Source: Metridium senile
Taxonomy: Eukaryota; Cnidaria; Anthozoa; Actiniaria; Metridiidae
Assembly (NCBI GenBank): GCA_949775045.1
Contig: OX459101.1
Coordinates: forward strand, 4,318,465-4,382,464
DNA length: 64,000 bases
Direction of reading: 5' to 3'
Positions within the stretch are counted from its first letter, which is position 1. Each line of letters opens with the position of its first letter. Made by a program: the position numbers and the translations under genes. Positions 1-12,682 of this stretch are shown here, piece by piece. Under the pieces are notes generated by a model. It made no database searches. It saw only the letters and a program-made list of their open reading frames with translations, and had not been told where the DNA came from.

Positions 1-604
1 TGAAATTTCAAGTCACTATTTCTTATCAAGGGAGAGATAATATCTCAATACTGCTCCAAATGACTTGAAACTTCACAGGGAGTCACAATAAAACACAAGA
101 TACAAGTGAGGGGAGGGGAGGGGTGGGGTGGCGGTAGAGACTTTTTCCCCTCTCCTCTTGGCCCAATCTCTCCCCAATCCCAAGAGCCGCTACGCAGGCT
201 ACAAAATTCGCAGTACCATGCAAAAAAATCGTCAAAAAACCGCAGAAAATGCTCAACAAAAACGGAAAACCACTACAAATAATAATGAATTTATTAAAAA
301 ATTCGGTCGAAAAGTTGGAAAAATCAACACTCAAACATTGTAACAAAAAACCGCAATACACTTAATTGCATTTTACCGAATACCGGAGCCCAAAACGACG
401 AAAAACTGCTTTCCGCAGATATGTAAGAAACCGCAATACCGTAGACAAAACTTAAAATTACCGAAATACCGTGCCAAAAATAGGCCAAAACCACATCACC
501 GCAAGTCCCAATGTCTTCCTCGTGCAAGTTATCGTGCAATTGTACTCAGATAGTGCATGTCCTTAGACCAATGCCGGACGCCGTACGCACTATTTTTAAT
601 GCAG

Positions 605-1262
605 TCCACCACCGCTAGTTCTCGTACATTTGTACTCTACTTGCTTCCTTCATAGAAACACCGAAGCAGTTCACACAAGTTTAACCGCTAGTTATCGTAC
701 ATTTGTACTCTACTTGCTTCCTTATAAAAACACTGAAGCATTCCACACTAGTTTAACCGCTAGTTATCGTACATTTGTACTCTACTTGCTTCCTTTATAG
801 AAACACCGACGCAGTCCACACTAGTTTAACCGCTAGTAATCGTACATTTGTACTCCAATTGCTTCCTTATAGAAACACTGAAGCAGTCCACACTAGTTTA
901 ACCGCTAGTTATCGTATATTTGTACTCCAATTGTTTCCTTAGAAACAACGACGCAGTCTACACTAGTTTAACCGCTAGTAATCGTACATTTGTACTCCAA
1001 TTGCTTCCTTAGAAACACTGAAGCAGTCCACACTAGTTTAACCGCTAGTTATCGTACATTTGTACTCCAATTGCTTCCTTAGAAACACTGAAACATTCCA
1101 CACTAGTTTAACCACTAGTTATCGTACATTTGTACTCCAATTGCTTCCTTAGAAACATGCACTGAAGCAGCCCACACTTTTTTAACCGCTTCCTGAGAAA
1201 CAACGACCCGACGTAGTCAACGCTAATTTGACCGCTAGTTATCTTACAGTTTTACTCTAGCT
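605..1262. repeat. Tandem array, about 70-bp unit, ~9 copies
   Basis: Units carry 'accgctagttatcgtacat' followed by 'ttgtactc', 'cttcctta' and 'agtccacactagttta'. Starts recur about every 69-75 bases. Single or partial copies occur elsewhere at about 13150-13250, 13736-13800, 58485-58600 and 61780-61870, so the unit belongs to a dispersed family amplified here. Confidence 0.85.
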
Positions 1263-1643
1263 GTTTTCCATTCTAAAGATCAAAGAAGAAGAGAGAAAAA
1301 GCTCAATAAATACTTACAAAATCAACTTGATTTTCAATTTCGTCCTCTCATGACTCTAGTATAAACTGACCGCTTTCTTAAATTATGCAAAAAATGAATT
1401 CAAAAGCCTAAATCAACCACACACACACACACAAAACACAAAACTGAGCTTGTGCTAAACGACACGGGCGTTACTGAAGGAATGTACATTACATATACAC
1501 ATACACCCTTTCCGAGATATTTTGTCACCCGTCGAAAAGCAAACAAGCTAGTGGCGAAAAGGATCATGGATTAATTCAGAAACTAAATGTGCATTCGGAA
1601 CGCCTTTCTTGTTGTTTGATAAGTCAAAACAGTCATTTCTCTG

Positions 1644-1909
1644 TTTACACCTAATCCAAAAAAACGTTGTCTGGTCCGCCGCACAGTCCTCGCGCCAAGA
1701 CTGTGAAAGATATTGATTATATCTAATCAGTAATTAATTTATTTGCATGTTCACACTAGAGTGTGGTACTTTTTTCAACGAAATAGTGTTGTGCCTACTT
1801 TTATTTTCTTGTTTTATCACTCTCATCAAAATATTCACTGTTTTCCTTCACAGTCTTGGCGCGAGTACTGTGCGGCGGACCCGACAACGTTTTTTGGATT
1901 AGGTGTATA
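1644..1909. mobile_element. Palindromic MITE-like element with ~60-bp inverted ends
   Basis: Left end 'tacacctaatccaaaaaaac' continues through a GC-rich stretch to about 1705. The right end (about 1850-1908) is its reverse complement with few mismatches. No coding capacity. Confidence 0.8.
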
Positions 1910-1912
1910 AGA

Positions 1913-2016
1913 AAGCGAGCCGGTTTTCCCTGCTAGCCGGGATAACTCTTTTGTTTTGTATTCCCCGGGGGACTCAAAACAATGGAGTTATCCCAGCTAG
2001 CAGGGATAACTCGCTT
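1913..2016. mobile_element. Small palindromic element
   Basis: 'ctgctagccgggataactc' on the left is mirrored by 'gagttatcccagctagcag' on the right. It lies immediately after the preceding inverted-repeat element. Confidence 0.7.
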
Positions 2017-2031
2017 CCATATAAACAGCCC

Positions 2032-2147
2032 CCTAGTTCAAACGTCAGATCTCACATGTGCCGAATTAAATGCAAATGAATATAAACAATTGGTTTTATC
2101 ATTTGCATTACATTACTCACATGTGAAATGCAACGTTTGAACTAAGG
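2032..2147. mobile_element. Small palindromic element
   Basis: 'tagttcaaacgt', 'tctcacatgtg' and 'aaatgcaaatga' on the left recur in reverse complement on the right. It is third in a row of adjacent fold-back elements. Confidence 0.75.
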
Positions 2148-2299
2148 CTACGTTTACACGGTTATTTTTTGACCGGTCAAACTGATAACCCCGGGTCGGC
2201 TGTCTCCGCTCCGTTTTCTTTTCTTTTATTGGGCTTCCTGTCTCGAGTGACCGGGAGGGACTGGGAACCCATGAGAGAGAAAGGAAAAGGAAGGGAACA

Positions 2300-3692
2300 T
2301 CTATACATTTTGTCTGCGCATGCGTGTATTTTTACGCTCAAAATTCATTTGCATAACTTTCTATGTCGAGTGTAAAGATTTGATGTTGACATGGAACATT
2401 TAGTTTGCAATCTCATCCTTAAAAGTAATGTCCTTGTACCGAATAACTAAGGCATAAAGAGTCTACCTTCCACTAATGTGCTGTGGATAATTATTTCAAT
2501 CGAATGCGCTACAGATGGAAAAATATCATGCATCAAAGTCAGTTCAAAGTGAGAATTTGTATCAAAACTTCGCACTTTCGAGTAAATGTTTGGGCGCAAC
2601 ATTAAAATATATTATAAACCTAACAGTAGAAGTCATTGCCAACACGATACTGCTTGGATTGGATCATATTAGGAAATTTAAACACAACAAATAATTCGCC
2701 ATGTTTACTTCAACTTCAGCACTTTTGCGTCCGATATTCCCGTTTTTCATTCTAGAAATTTTATACTTTTGACAGCGCCCCCCAGCAAATTTATTGAATA
2801 TATGGCTTTTTCCATGTTTACTTTTTGCAAAACTGAACTTTTTAGGTAGAAAGTGATGGTCCCGTGATGTGATCTCAACCAATTTTGAGACGTGATTTCA
2901 TGCATATTTCTACTCCAGAAAACATGCGAATTTCATTGAGCTATTTATTACTCTAAAACTAAGTATAAATAACGGCTTTATAAAAAATGAACTCTTTGGA
3001 TTCCATAATATTGCAATAGATAATTATATCCTGAATAAATGTTTCATATTATAAAATATAGGTGGATAAATGTAGTCAAATTTGTCACAGTGCCACGAAG
3101 CCGAAACCATGTTGTAAACATTGCACGAGATCATATCCAGGAACCACGAGTTTCTACCAAAATAGCTCAGTTTTGCAAAAAGTAAACATGAGAAAGGCCA
3201 ATCTTTCAATAAATTTGCTGGGGGGCGATATCAAAGATAGAATAATCTGCGAGAATTTCGGACGATAAAGTGCTGAAGTAGAGGTTTTCATTGCGAATTA
3301 TATGATGATCAATTATGTTTAAAATTTCCTAATATAATCCAATCCATGCCGTATCGTGTTGGTAATGACTTCTACTTTTAGATTTACCTTATAACTCAAA
3401 TTTAGAGCCCAAAAATTTACTCGAAAGTACTAAGTTCTGGTCCTTTTTGCTACTTTACACTGACTTTGGAACATGATATTTTTCCATCTGTAGTGCGTTC
3501 AATTGAAATAATTATCCACAGCACACTAATGGAAGGTAGGCTTTTCATTTCTTAGTATCTTAGTACTTCAACATTATTTTGAAGGATGAGATTTCAACCA
3601 AATGTTCCATGTTAGTGTAAAATTCTTCCATTCGACATAGAAAGTTATGCAAATGAAAAAAATAAACGCATGCGCAGACAAAATGTACACAT
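2300..3692. mobile_element. Large fold-back element, ~600-bp diverged arms
   Basis: Left arm about 2300-2900 and right arm about 3080-3692 are reverse complements. Shared landmarks: 'acattttgtctgcgcatgcg', 'tttgcataactttctatgtc', 'aataattatccacagcac' and 'aatttattgaa...gcaaaa'. Many mismatches suggest age. No transposase ORF is visible in the short spacer. Confidence 0.8.
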
Positions 3693-4076
3693 GCTAAGGA
3701 AGGGTTGCCTGCGGAGGAGGCAAAATATATATTTTTGTGGCGCAATTTAGAATAAAAAAATACATTTTGTGAGCTTTTTATCAGAAGGTTGACATTTGAA
3801 ATGTTTTTAAATATCTATATATTTTTCAACCAAAAAAAAAAAAAATTTGTGCGAACAGAAATTGTGTGCGCGCATGCAAGTTAACGACTTCGACACAGGA
3901 AGACCGGTCCAGGAAAATAAAACAATTAATAATTATTCTATACAGACAAATACAAATTGTAAAGAAAATATATCCACATAGTATGATAAAGTTTTGATTT
4001 TCAAATTTCTTTTGGAGGTTGGGGAGAGAGAGATTTCGGGAGGGGGGAGGTGTGTTGAAATTTGTGTCCAAATAGA

Positions 4077-4235
4077 CGGGGTGATCGGCGGAGGTTTTGA
4101 AAACGACCCCTAAAAGGCACGCACAGATAAAAATAACTGTTAAAGCCTTGTTGATTTCAAACCCCTAAAAGGTACGGCTGTGCGATGTTCTTGCAAGCCA
4201 AGCTTACTTTTAGCAACAAAGCAGAATAAAAATGA
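4077..4235. mobile_element. Truncated copy of the 'ctaaaaggtacg' MITE family
   Basis: Matches the left two-thirds of the fuller element at 53352-53672, including 'ggaggttttgaaaacgaccc' and 'agccaagctta'. Right end missing. Confidence 0.7.
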
Positions 4236-4307
4236 CCTTTTTTCAATAACCGGTTTGTTGGTGATAGCAAAGAACTACTAGCATAGCCTCCTCAGCAGGC
4301 AACCCCA

Positions 4308-4478
4308 TAGGACTCCTTTGGATTTTTAGGATTCCTTTGGATTTTTGGGATTCCTTTGGATTTTTGGGATTCCTTTGGATTTTTGGGATTCCTTTTGGAT
4401 TTTTGGGTTTCCTTTGGATTTTTGGGATTCCTTTGAATTTTTGGGATTCCTTTGGATTTTTGGGATTCCTTTAGATTA
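4308..4478. repeat. 19-bp tandem repeat, ~9 copies
   Basis: Unit 'ggattcctttggatttttg' repeated with small indels. Confidence 0.9.
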
Positions 4479-4751
4479 GGGCCGGGGAAGAATGGCCCCC
4501 AATCATTTTTCCTACTTCTCCAGTCTTTCTCGTTCGTTTTTATTCCAAAGGAAGCCCAAAAGAACTGCCTGCGGCGGAGGCTACTGCTAGCAGACAGTTG
4601 GAGAGTTTTTCCTTTGACCCAAACATCCGGTTAAAGAATATTCATAAACTTTAATAGGAATATTAAATAGATAACAATATAATGTGGGTTGAATTAAAAT
4701 TAAAAAAATATGTATGTTTATGACCGTTGTTCGTTATGTTTATCTCTACTT

Positions 4752-4824
4752 CAACCTCGTTCCCAGGGCCCTCTCCCTTCGCCACACCCAAAAACGAAGG
4801 GAGAGGGCCTTGGGAACGAGGTTG
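4752..4824. repeat. Near-perfect hairpin, 30-bp arms
   Basis: 'caacctcgttcccagggccc' plus ten more bases is followed, after a 14-base loop, by its reverse complement with one mismatch. Confidence 0.85.
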
Positions 4825-5119
4825 ATCTCTACTTGCCTTTACTTATACGGATAATTTCAGAATCGAATTAAATACTACAAAATACTTTAACGTCTCAACT
4901 TAAACTTATAACCATACAAAAGTTTCTAATAGAGTTCTAAAGTGGGAAGTCACAATTTTTTCCCCCTTTAACAGTTTTGGTTGCCAATTGCGATGAAAAA
5001 TCAAAAACGTTCACTACCAAATTTGAACAGAGTTCGTCAAATAGCAGGTTAGATATGACCTCTTCAATGCCTCTTGAATATATAATTCCCCCATACAAAA
5101 CACTGTAATAGTAAATAGA

Positions 5120-5300
5120 AACTAGCGAGTAAACTAGTATAGGCTGCGTCGGTGTTTGATATAAACGATAGGTAATAGAATGAAATTTGTAACACTGTAA
5201 AAAATAGAAATAGAAACTAGCGAGTAAACTAGTATAGGCTGCGTCGGTGTTTGATATAAACGATAGGTAATATAATAAAGTTTGTAACACCGTAAAAAAA
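5120..5300. mobile_element. Two tandem copies of the 'gcgagtaaactagtatagg' dispersed element
   Basis: Both copies read 'gaaactagcgagtaaactag' ... 'gtttgatataaacgatagg' ... 'taacac.gtaaaaa'. Other copies are near 7985, 8515, 35565, 35830, 36615, 57340 and 60300. Confidence 0.75.
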
Positions 5301-5447
5301 GTTTAAAACAGACCCGAAATACAGTTATTTTTATGGGAAATTATTCTGATTTAAGTGCATGGCCATATCTAAGCTGCTATTTGACGAATTTGCTGTGTGA
5401 ACTTCTTTTTTAATTGCCTATTATAATTGAGAACCAAAAATATGATA

Positions 5448-5518
5448 GAGTGAAAATATTTTTTATGACGTCATCACTTTAGCCTAAAGTGATGACGTCA
5501 TTAAAATATTTTTACTCT
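5448..5518. repeat. Hairpin containing two CRE-like TGACGTCA sites
   Basis: Arms of about 34 bp centred at 5483. Each arm contains the palindrome TGACGTCA. Probably a small fold-back element; transcription-factor use is unproven. Confidence 0.7.
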
Positions 5519-5639
5519 GATTTTTGCGCAAAAAGGAGGGAAACCGGATCGCACGGAGAAAATCCTTCATGGCTACCATGGATGCCAGAGGTTTGAGGAT
5601 TTTTTTACGATTTAAAGTAGTTTCGCTCCGCGACTCGTA

Positions 5640-5870
5640 TTATTCCCTATAAAAGAAAATAAGCCCCCCCCCCCCTGGAACCAGGGTACTTCGTGGCATG
5701 AGAGCAGAACAACACATCCCTAGTTTCTTACATGTTGATTTTTGCCAAGAGACTGATAAAATCGGATTATTTTGAGAAACTCCTTCATGGCATGAGAGCA
5801 GAACAACACATCGAACAATTGCAAACTTAACCAGGTCACATTTGTGAAAGGCCAGCGTTCTCAACATTAA
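5640..5870. mobile_element. Fragments of SINE-like sequence
   Basis: 'ggcatgagagcagaacaaca' occurs twice (about 5696 and 5790), close to the 'ggcatgagagagaacaacac' block in the SINE bodies near 10520 and 35745 (reverse in the former). Confidence 0.45.
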
Positions 5871-6643
5871 ACTTCATATTTACTTTAGCAATATCTAATT
5901 GTTTTCCTTGTCCCTCATAAGTAAAATACTCTGTTATGTTAAACTGTTTTCCTGTTCCCTAAATGATAATAATATAATAATAATAATATGCCTCGCTATT
6001 CATAGAACTAGAGTAGACTCAACAAGGGTCTTTAGGTTTCGACTAAAACAAGCCTTTCTAATATCCATTTTACATATCTTTTATAAAGAGAGCGTCTCAA
6101 TCGGGTTAGGAGTTAGCAGAGTGAGCCTCCTCCGGAGGCATCTCTTATATTCATTTTCATCGGGCTTCCTGTGGGGAGGAGAAAAAAAACGAGCGGGTGA
6201 GGGGGAGAGGCCAAATATTTCAACACAGGAGTCCCGATCGCGTCAACAAAGGAATCCCTAAGGAGTGGTTGACCACGTCCCTGAGTTGGGAGAGGATCAA
6301 ATCTACATCATCAACATATTATTATCATTATAATCATTACTATTATTGACATAACTACATCTATACTGTATATTTCATCATTATCATACGGGGCTTCATC
6401 ACCTTCATCATTATAATCATCATCACCATTATTATTATAACATTATCATCACAAGCGTCATCATAACCTTATAAACCTTTTTATCTAGCCCTGGCCTCTA
6501 ACCCCGAGGGCAGGCCGCGATAATAGCTCAACCATTACACACAGCATCGGAAAACGGTAGTGACAGCACCCAACACCATCAATCACTAATAATATCGCTC
6601 TTTTTCATTCATCGTCGAAACTTCAACGCCAACTTCAACCAGA

Positions 6644-9600
6644 ATGTACCTCCCGAGAACAACTCTCGGAATCTTAAACTTCATCCTCGCAGCTTCTCTA
6701 ATATCTTGTGAAATCTTCACATCTACATTCCAAATCGCCAATCTGTTGAACGTCGATAAAACGTTATCACAAGCTTTGCGGGTCTATATTCAGGAAGAAT
6801 CGACAAGACTTGACAAATTGAAGAAATATGCCCGCCGAATGACAAATCTTCAAATGGATCTTAAACACCGCAATACAAACCCCGTGAACGTTTTCACAAG
6901 CTCTAGAAAGTTTCTCAAAAGCGTAAGAGAAGTGGATTTACTAGTAAAGGAGAGAACACACCAAAAAGGTTGGTTTATATTAAGTCAGTACGAATTGTTA
7001 TTTAAATCTAGGTTGTTTTCTTCTTTCATCATGCTACATGACCATGCCTAACCTTATCCTAATCCGACGACAAAAATAATTACAAAAATAATTACTATCA
7101 TGCATTACATGTAAATTTCGTAGATAAAGAACACTCTTTCTTAGTAAGCGGAAAGGCCTTTTAGCTTTCTCACGGGTTATTTTTGTCAAATGCGTAGTGC
7201 TTTTTTTTGGCAAGCCCCTTGAACTGAGTCGGAACTGCTGCGATTTTCTCAGCAGGACGCACACAAATTGCCAGACTTTTAATTACACAAAAATTGTGGA
7301 TTTTCTGTCAATAGAATAATTTAGTTCTCTTTACAAAGACAAAACGCAATTGACGTTTAATGGTCAACAATTTGCAGTATTTACAGCCCGTGAAACAGTC
7401 TCTATTATAACGCGAAAACTATAGCTGAAGTTTGACTGAACTAAACGTACTAAAACTGAAATTAGAGCGAATTTTAACTGACTCAGTTCTTCAAGCAAGG
7501 AGTTCACCAAACGTTTCGACCCTAAACTCATTTTGTTGATGTTTTCACGCGTAAAAGTGAAGAGCTGTTTATCAGTTAAACCAAAAAAGATCAAATTATT
7601 GAAACTCTTTTTGCCTATAGTTTTCACGTAAAACTCAGGAATTACTTCACTGGACGTTTTTAATAAGGTTTTAAAACCTTCTTTATTGTTCCTTGAAGAG
7701 TATATTATTTGAAAACGAGCTGTGTGTAGTTTGTTTATTTATTGTCGTACATTTTCTCTGTTGTTGAGATGTAATACTGACAAAAGACAGTAGCCATACC
7801 CAGGATACATCTTCGATAGGCTTAACTAATAATCCTGTTAAAAAGGGATCAAATTTGATAAATTTACATGTGCGTATATTATCTGTTCAGAATAAATTCA
7901 AGCTAAATGAATTTTATACGACGTTTGTAAATCTCCATGGATTCATCATCAGGAATAACTGAACAATAATAGAAGATTTAATAAAACAAGCGAGTAAACT
8001 AGTATAGGCTGCGTCGGTGTTTGATATAAATGATAGGTAATATAATGAAATTTGTAACACCGTAAAAAATGTTGACTAACTTTACTGACATTTCGAGCTT
8101 TAGCCCTTCGGCGGAGTAAAAGGAGTAGAAGAGTTAGTTACCGTTAAACGTCGGAATTTATAAAAAACCCAGTCGGACTCACTGAGTCTTTCTTTAGATC
8201 TATCACATTCTTTTGTTAACGTTTAATAATAAATAAAGTAACTCTCCAATTATTGTTTACATATTTCATGGAGACCTCGAAACTTCGTTTGCAAAACATG
8301 TTTTTCTAATTTGCAGACCACGTCGACCTCACTTCTTTGAAACTAGCCTAAGAATTAAAATAGACATTCTTTCGCTCCCCCTCCCATCCCCCGAAAGAAC
8401 GTCTATTTTCTCAGGCTACTTTTCAACCATCGTGTATAAAAAAATACATTCATTCAGAGTACATTATGAGTTTACTTTGAACATATACCTGACATAAACA
8501 TAAATTATGGAAACTAGAGAGTAAACTAGTTGCGTCTGTGCTTGATATGAACAATAATTTGTAACACCGTAAAAAAATGTTGACTTAACTTTACTGACGT
8601 TTCGAGCTTTAGCCCTTTGTCGGAGTAATAGGAAGAGCTAAAGCTCGAAACGTTAGTAAAGTCAACATTTTTTACTCAACATTTTTTAAGGTGTTACAAA
8701 TTTCATTATATTACCTATCACATATATAAACATAATTCAAAGCATGTGTTTAGGGTGTTTTTTTCTCCGACGAAGGGTGTGTTTTCACTAGGACATTTTA
8801 GACTTGTATAACTTGGGAACGGTCCGGAAGTACAGTGAAAACAGCCTAGCAAAGTTTAAGTGTTTTTTTTTTTTTGCGTGAACAAAGACCTCACATAATT
8901 CAAAGCTTGTGTTTAGGGTGTATTTTTTTTCTCAGACGAAGGATTAACGACGAAAACGACAGTAACAATCTGTTTTATATTTTGGATTTACCTTCCGGAC
9001 CGCCAGTCCCTTTTGGACCTATGGTACCCATAGCCTCCTATGCAGCCGCTCCTTTGTGTCGTCACGCAACGCGAATCTCAGTTATTCCAACAAAGCTATG
9101 ATTAACGTAATATGAGCAACGTCAGTAAGTAAATAAAACGTATTGCTACTTTTTGGCTAGAAATGACAACGTTTCATAATTGCTTTTGCAAGGAACGGAC
9201 CTTATGATATATGTGTGGATATAATTCTAAGGTAACCCCCAACGAGCCGCAATGCAGGATAATTCTAAGGAGTGGCTCGATATTTTTGCTGCCATTAAGT
9301 ATAGAGTACCGAAGTGTGACGTAATTTTCACTTAATTTTTCACTGGATCCTGAAAGTACTATCCAGCGCTAAAATAAGAGAAAATGTATGGCGACATTTT
9401 TACATTTAACTGCTCATATCTCAGCCGTTTTTCGCTCAATCTTTGTCAAATTTTAACCTTATTTCATATTTTTGCTAGCACTTTCTTACCTTTTTTTGAA
9501 AAAAAAAAAACCCCTGTGTTTGAGGTTGCATAATATTTTTTTTTAAGAATGGAGACCTTTAGGGATTGTGTGAGAGAGTCCTCCCTAAATAAAAACCTAC

Positions 9601-12292
9601 TAGTGTAGGTTTAGGGTTGTATTCCTTTCTCTTACAACCTCTGCTCGCAGGGTAGGGTTATATGCTTCTAATAATAGAATGTAGTATAATAGTGTATAAG
9701 AATTCACTCTCAGTAAAATCAATCAAATTGTCATTTGCAAGTTTAATAATCAAAGTAGTTTCCAGCCATGCTCACTTAAAGTATTACTGTTTTTGGCTCA
9801 GTTCGGGTATCAAAAACCTCTCGCAAAAGGTTTGATCTTTCAACCTTTCGAGAGTGAATAGCTCGTTTTAATACAAGATGATTCTAGATGCGATGAGTGT
9901 GTTTGCGGTCAATGTAAAGAAAGCAAAGCAGACTTAAACACCGGTAAAGATAATACGGGTCACAATTCAAGGTATGCATATCATCTTTTAAATACTGGCC
10001 AAAGTAAAGAAAAACAAATGAGGGATGATGGAAATGTTTATTCTTTAAACATTATCAGCGTCCTTCTATTTAAAGTAGGTAGCATGAGTGGCCTAGCGGT
10101 GAGGGCGCTAGCCTTTTACCACTGTAACCAAGGGCACTAGAACGCTACATTTATGTTCAAATTAATGTGTACTTATCGTTGATAGTGAATAAAGGTCCTA
10201 GTTATCATAAAATAAAATAGTCTAGTTCTAAATAGTCGATATTCAGCTGTTTTGAGCATCAGTTTGACCTCTTGTTTACTCGGTTTAGCGATGTCTCCAA
10301 CGGTTCGATTTCATACTCTGTGAATATGTACCGCTGTCCCATTTAACGCCAATTTAACGCCGTCGCGCCTAGATAAACATATCGAGTGGTGTACACTATA
10401 ATTTATAGTACACATTAATTTGAACATAAATGTAGCGTTCTAGTGCCCTTGCTGTAACCTGGGTTCGATTCCCGGCTCGGGCGACAAGTGAATATAGTTT
10501 GTTTGATGTGTTGTTCTCTCTCATGCCACGAGGGTTTTTCTCCGGGTGATCCGATTTTCCTCCCTCCGCCAAAATCAACATGTGAGCAGAGTTGTGTGTT
10601 GTAAATATGGAATGTAGTGGTTGTGAGTGTGAGTGAACCTCACGGAAGAGCCCCGACGGGGAGTGATGGTTGTAAAATAGTTTTTTTTTAAAGGTGTTTG
10701 AGTACTTATTTTTTTCAAAGTTCTGTATCCCGGGGGGGGGGGGGGGGGTACTCCCTTTGTCCAAGTGGTAGGGGTGATCGCATAGGTTTTGAAAACGACC
10801 CCTAAAAGGTACGCACAGATAAAAATAACTGATAAAGCCTTGTCGATTTCTACCCCCATCAAAGCAACAAAACGCAACAAAACAGAGTAAAAATTACTCT
10901 TACAGGCATGAAATCATGTTACGTAACTGGTTTTTGAGCCAGAACCCTAAAAGGTATGCACAGGAAATATTTTTACCCTAAAAGGTACGCCGATCACCCC
11001 TACCACTTGGACAAAGGGAGTACACCCCCAAGCCCCCGGGTTCTGTATATTACAGTTGACTCTCTCGTAAGCGACCACCCTCGGAACAGAAGTAAGTGGT
11101 CGCTTATGAGAACCTTAACACAGGAAGCCCAAACCACAAGAACCCTATCACATGAAGACCAAACCATGCATAATTTGTAACAGAGAAAAGTGCAATAGAG
11201 CCCGGGAGGGGCCGGAGGACTAGGGGATAAAAGTATTGAGTATGCTCGAGCATGATATGCCGGATAGTTTTACCCCTGGAGTGATTCCTTTATGCACTTA
11301 TTCAATCATTTCATCATCACCATGATCGATCATTATCATCATCATCACCATTATCATCACCATTATCATCACCACTATCATCACCATTATCATCATCATT
11401 ATCATCGTCACCATCATTATAATCATCACCATCAACATCATAATCATCATCATCACCATCATACTCATCATCATCACCATCTTCATCATCTCATCTTATT
11501 CCTATTGCTTTCAGAATGTCTTACAAGACTCAAAGATCATCAGAAGTCAAATATATCTATTGCAGACTACGAAGGAGCCAAAGAAGCTTTACTAAGACTT
11601 CAAATCGTCTACAATATTAGCCCTCGGGAATTCACAAATGGAAACATCAAAAACTATTCGCTTCATCGTATTTCACAATCATATAAAATCGATAATCATT
11701 CGCCAAACCATACCCTTACACGTAATTTAAATAATAGTAATCCTGAACTTATCGATAATCAATCGGATGATTTAAAATTGAGCAATGAAATAATCAATAA
11801 CGGCTCGTTAGTTCGGGATTCTTCCGATAAAACGACGAATACTACTAAATACGATTCTATAAACCACAACAACACATTATCGAACTCCAATAAAACTATC
11901 GGAAACAGTCGGAATTCCTCTGATCATACGAATACTTCCTTATATGAGGATAAAAAAAATCACGATAGCACTTCGGGTGTTCGGGATTTTTCCGACGACA
12001 TGAATACTTCTTTATATGGGGATACGGTAGTTCCCGAAGGGCTGTCGGCGATGGATAATTACGTCATTGGTCGACAAGCATATGTAACTGGGAGGCGAAA
12101 ACTAGCCAAGTCTTGGATGGAGAACGCTCTTGATATGATGGGACCAAAAAAGACGGTGGAGGGTATAGAGGGGGAGATAACGAGGAAAGATGTTTTATAT
12201 CATCTTGCTTATTTGGAATATCAGGTAGGTCTGCATAACGATAATTGGTGGTTGGGAGATGAGAGGTGGGCTTGTTGGTTGATTAGAAGGTA

Positions 12293-12330
<38 letters not shown>

Positions 12331-12636
12331 TCGGTCGTACGTTGGTTAGTGGATGGATGGTTGTTCAGTGGTTTTCATTTATTAGTTGTTTAACTAATTA
12401 TATAATGAATTGTTCTGTTTATTTATCAGTTCGCTAACCTCAACAAATCATTTTTGTATTACAAAGAAATACTGGATCTTGGTAAGCAGAAGTATTGATT
12501 GACAGCTGCTACTCACTAGCTTTACGTTATTGTTCGATACATCGATTGATTAATTGATTGATATATTAAGTAATTATTTGATGGATTTTTATATTGATTG
12601 ATTGATTGATTTAAATATTGATTTATTTAGTAAGTA

Positions 12637-12682
<46 letters not shown>

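Larger units (their letters stand above)
1..6643. other. Intergenic, repeat-filled, no gene seen
   Basis: No exon-like stretch with homology was found on either strand. The region holds a 70-bp tandem array, several palindromic elements, a large fold-back element and fragments of dispersed families, listed separately. The last few hundred bases (about 6290-6480) are ATC/ATT-rich simple sequence leading into the gene A 5' region. Confidence 0.7.

Noticed and set aside
10079..10480. A tRNA gene
   Set aside because: A- and B-box-like motifs are present but split by an insertion, and a non-tRNA body follows; it is a SINE.
11292..11514. Poly-His upstream extension of gene A exon 2
   Set aside because: Encoded by the (CAT)n tract before a good acceptor at 11514. 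Exon 1 joins in frame at 11515.
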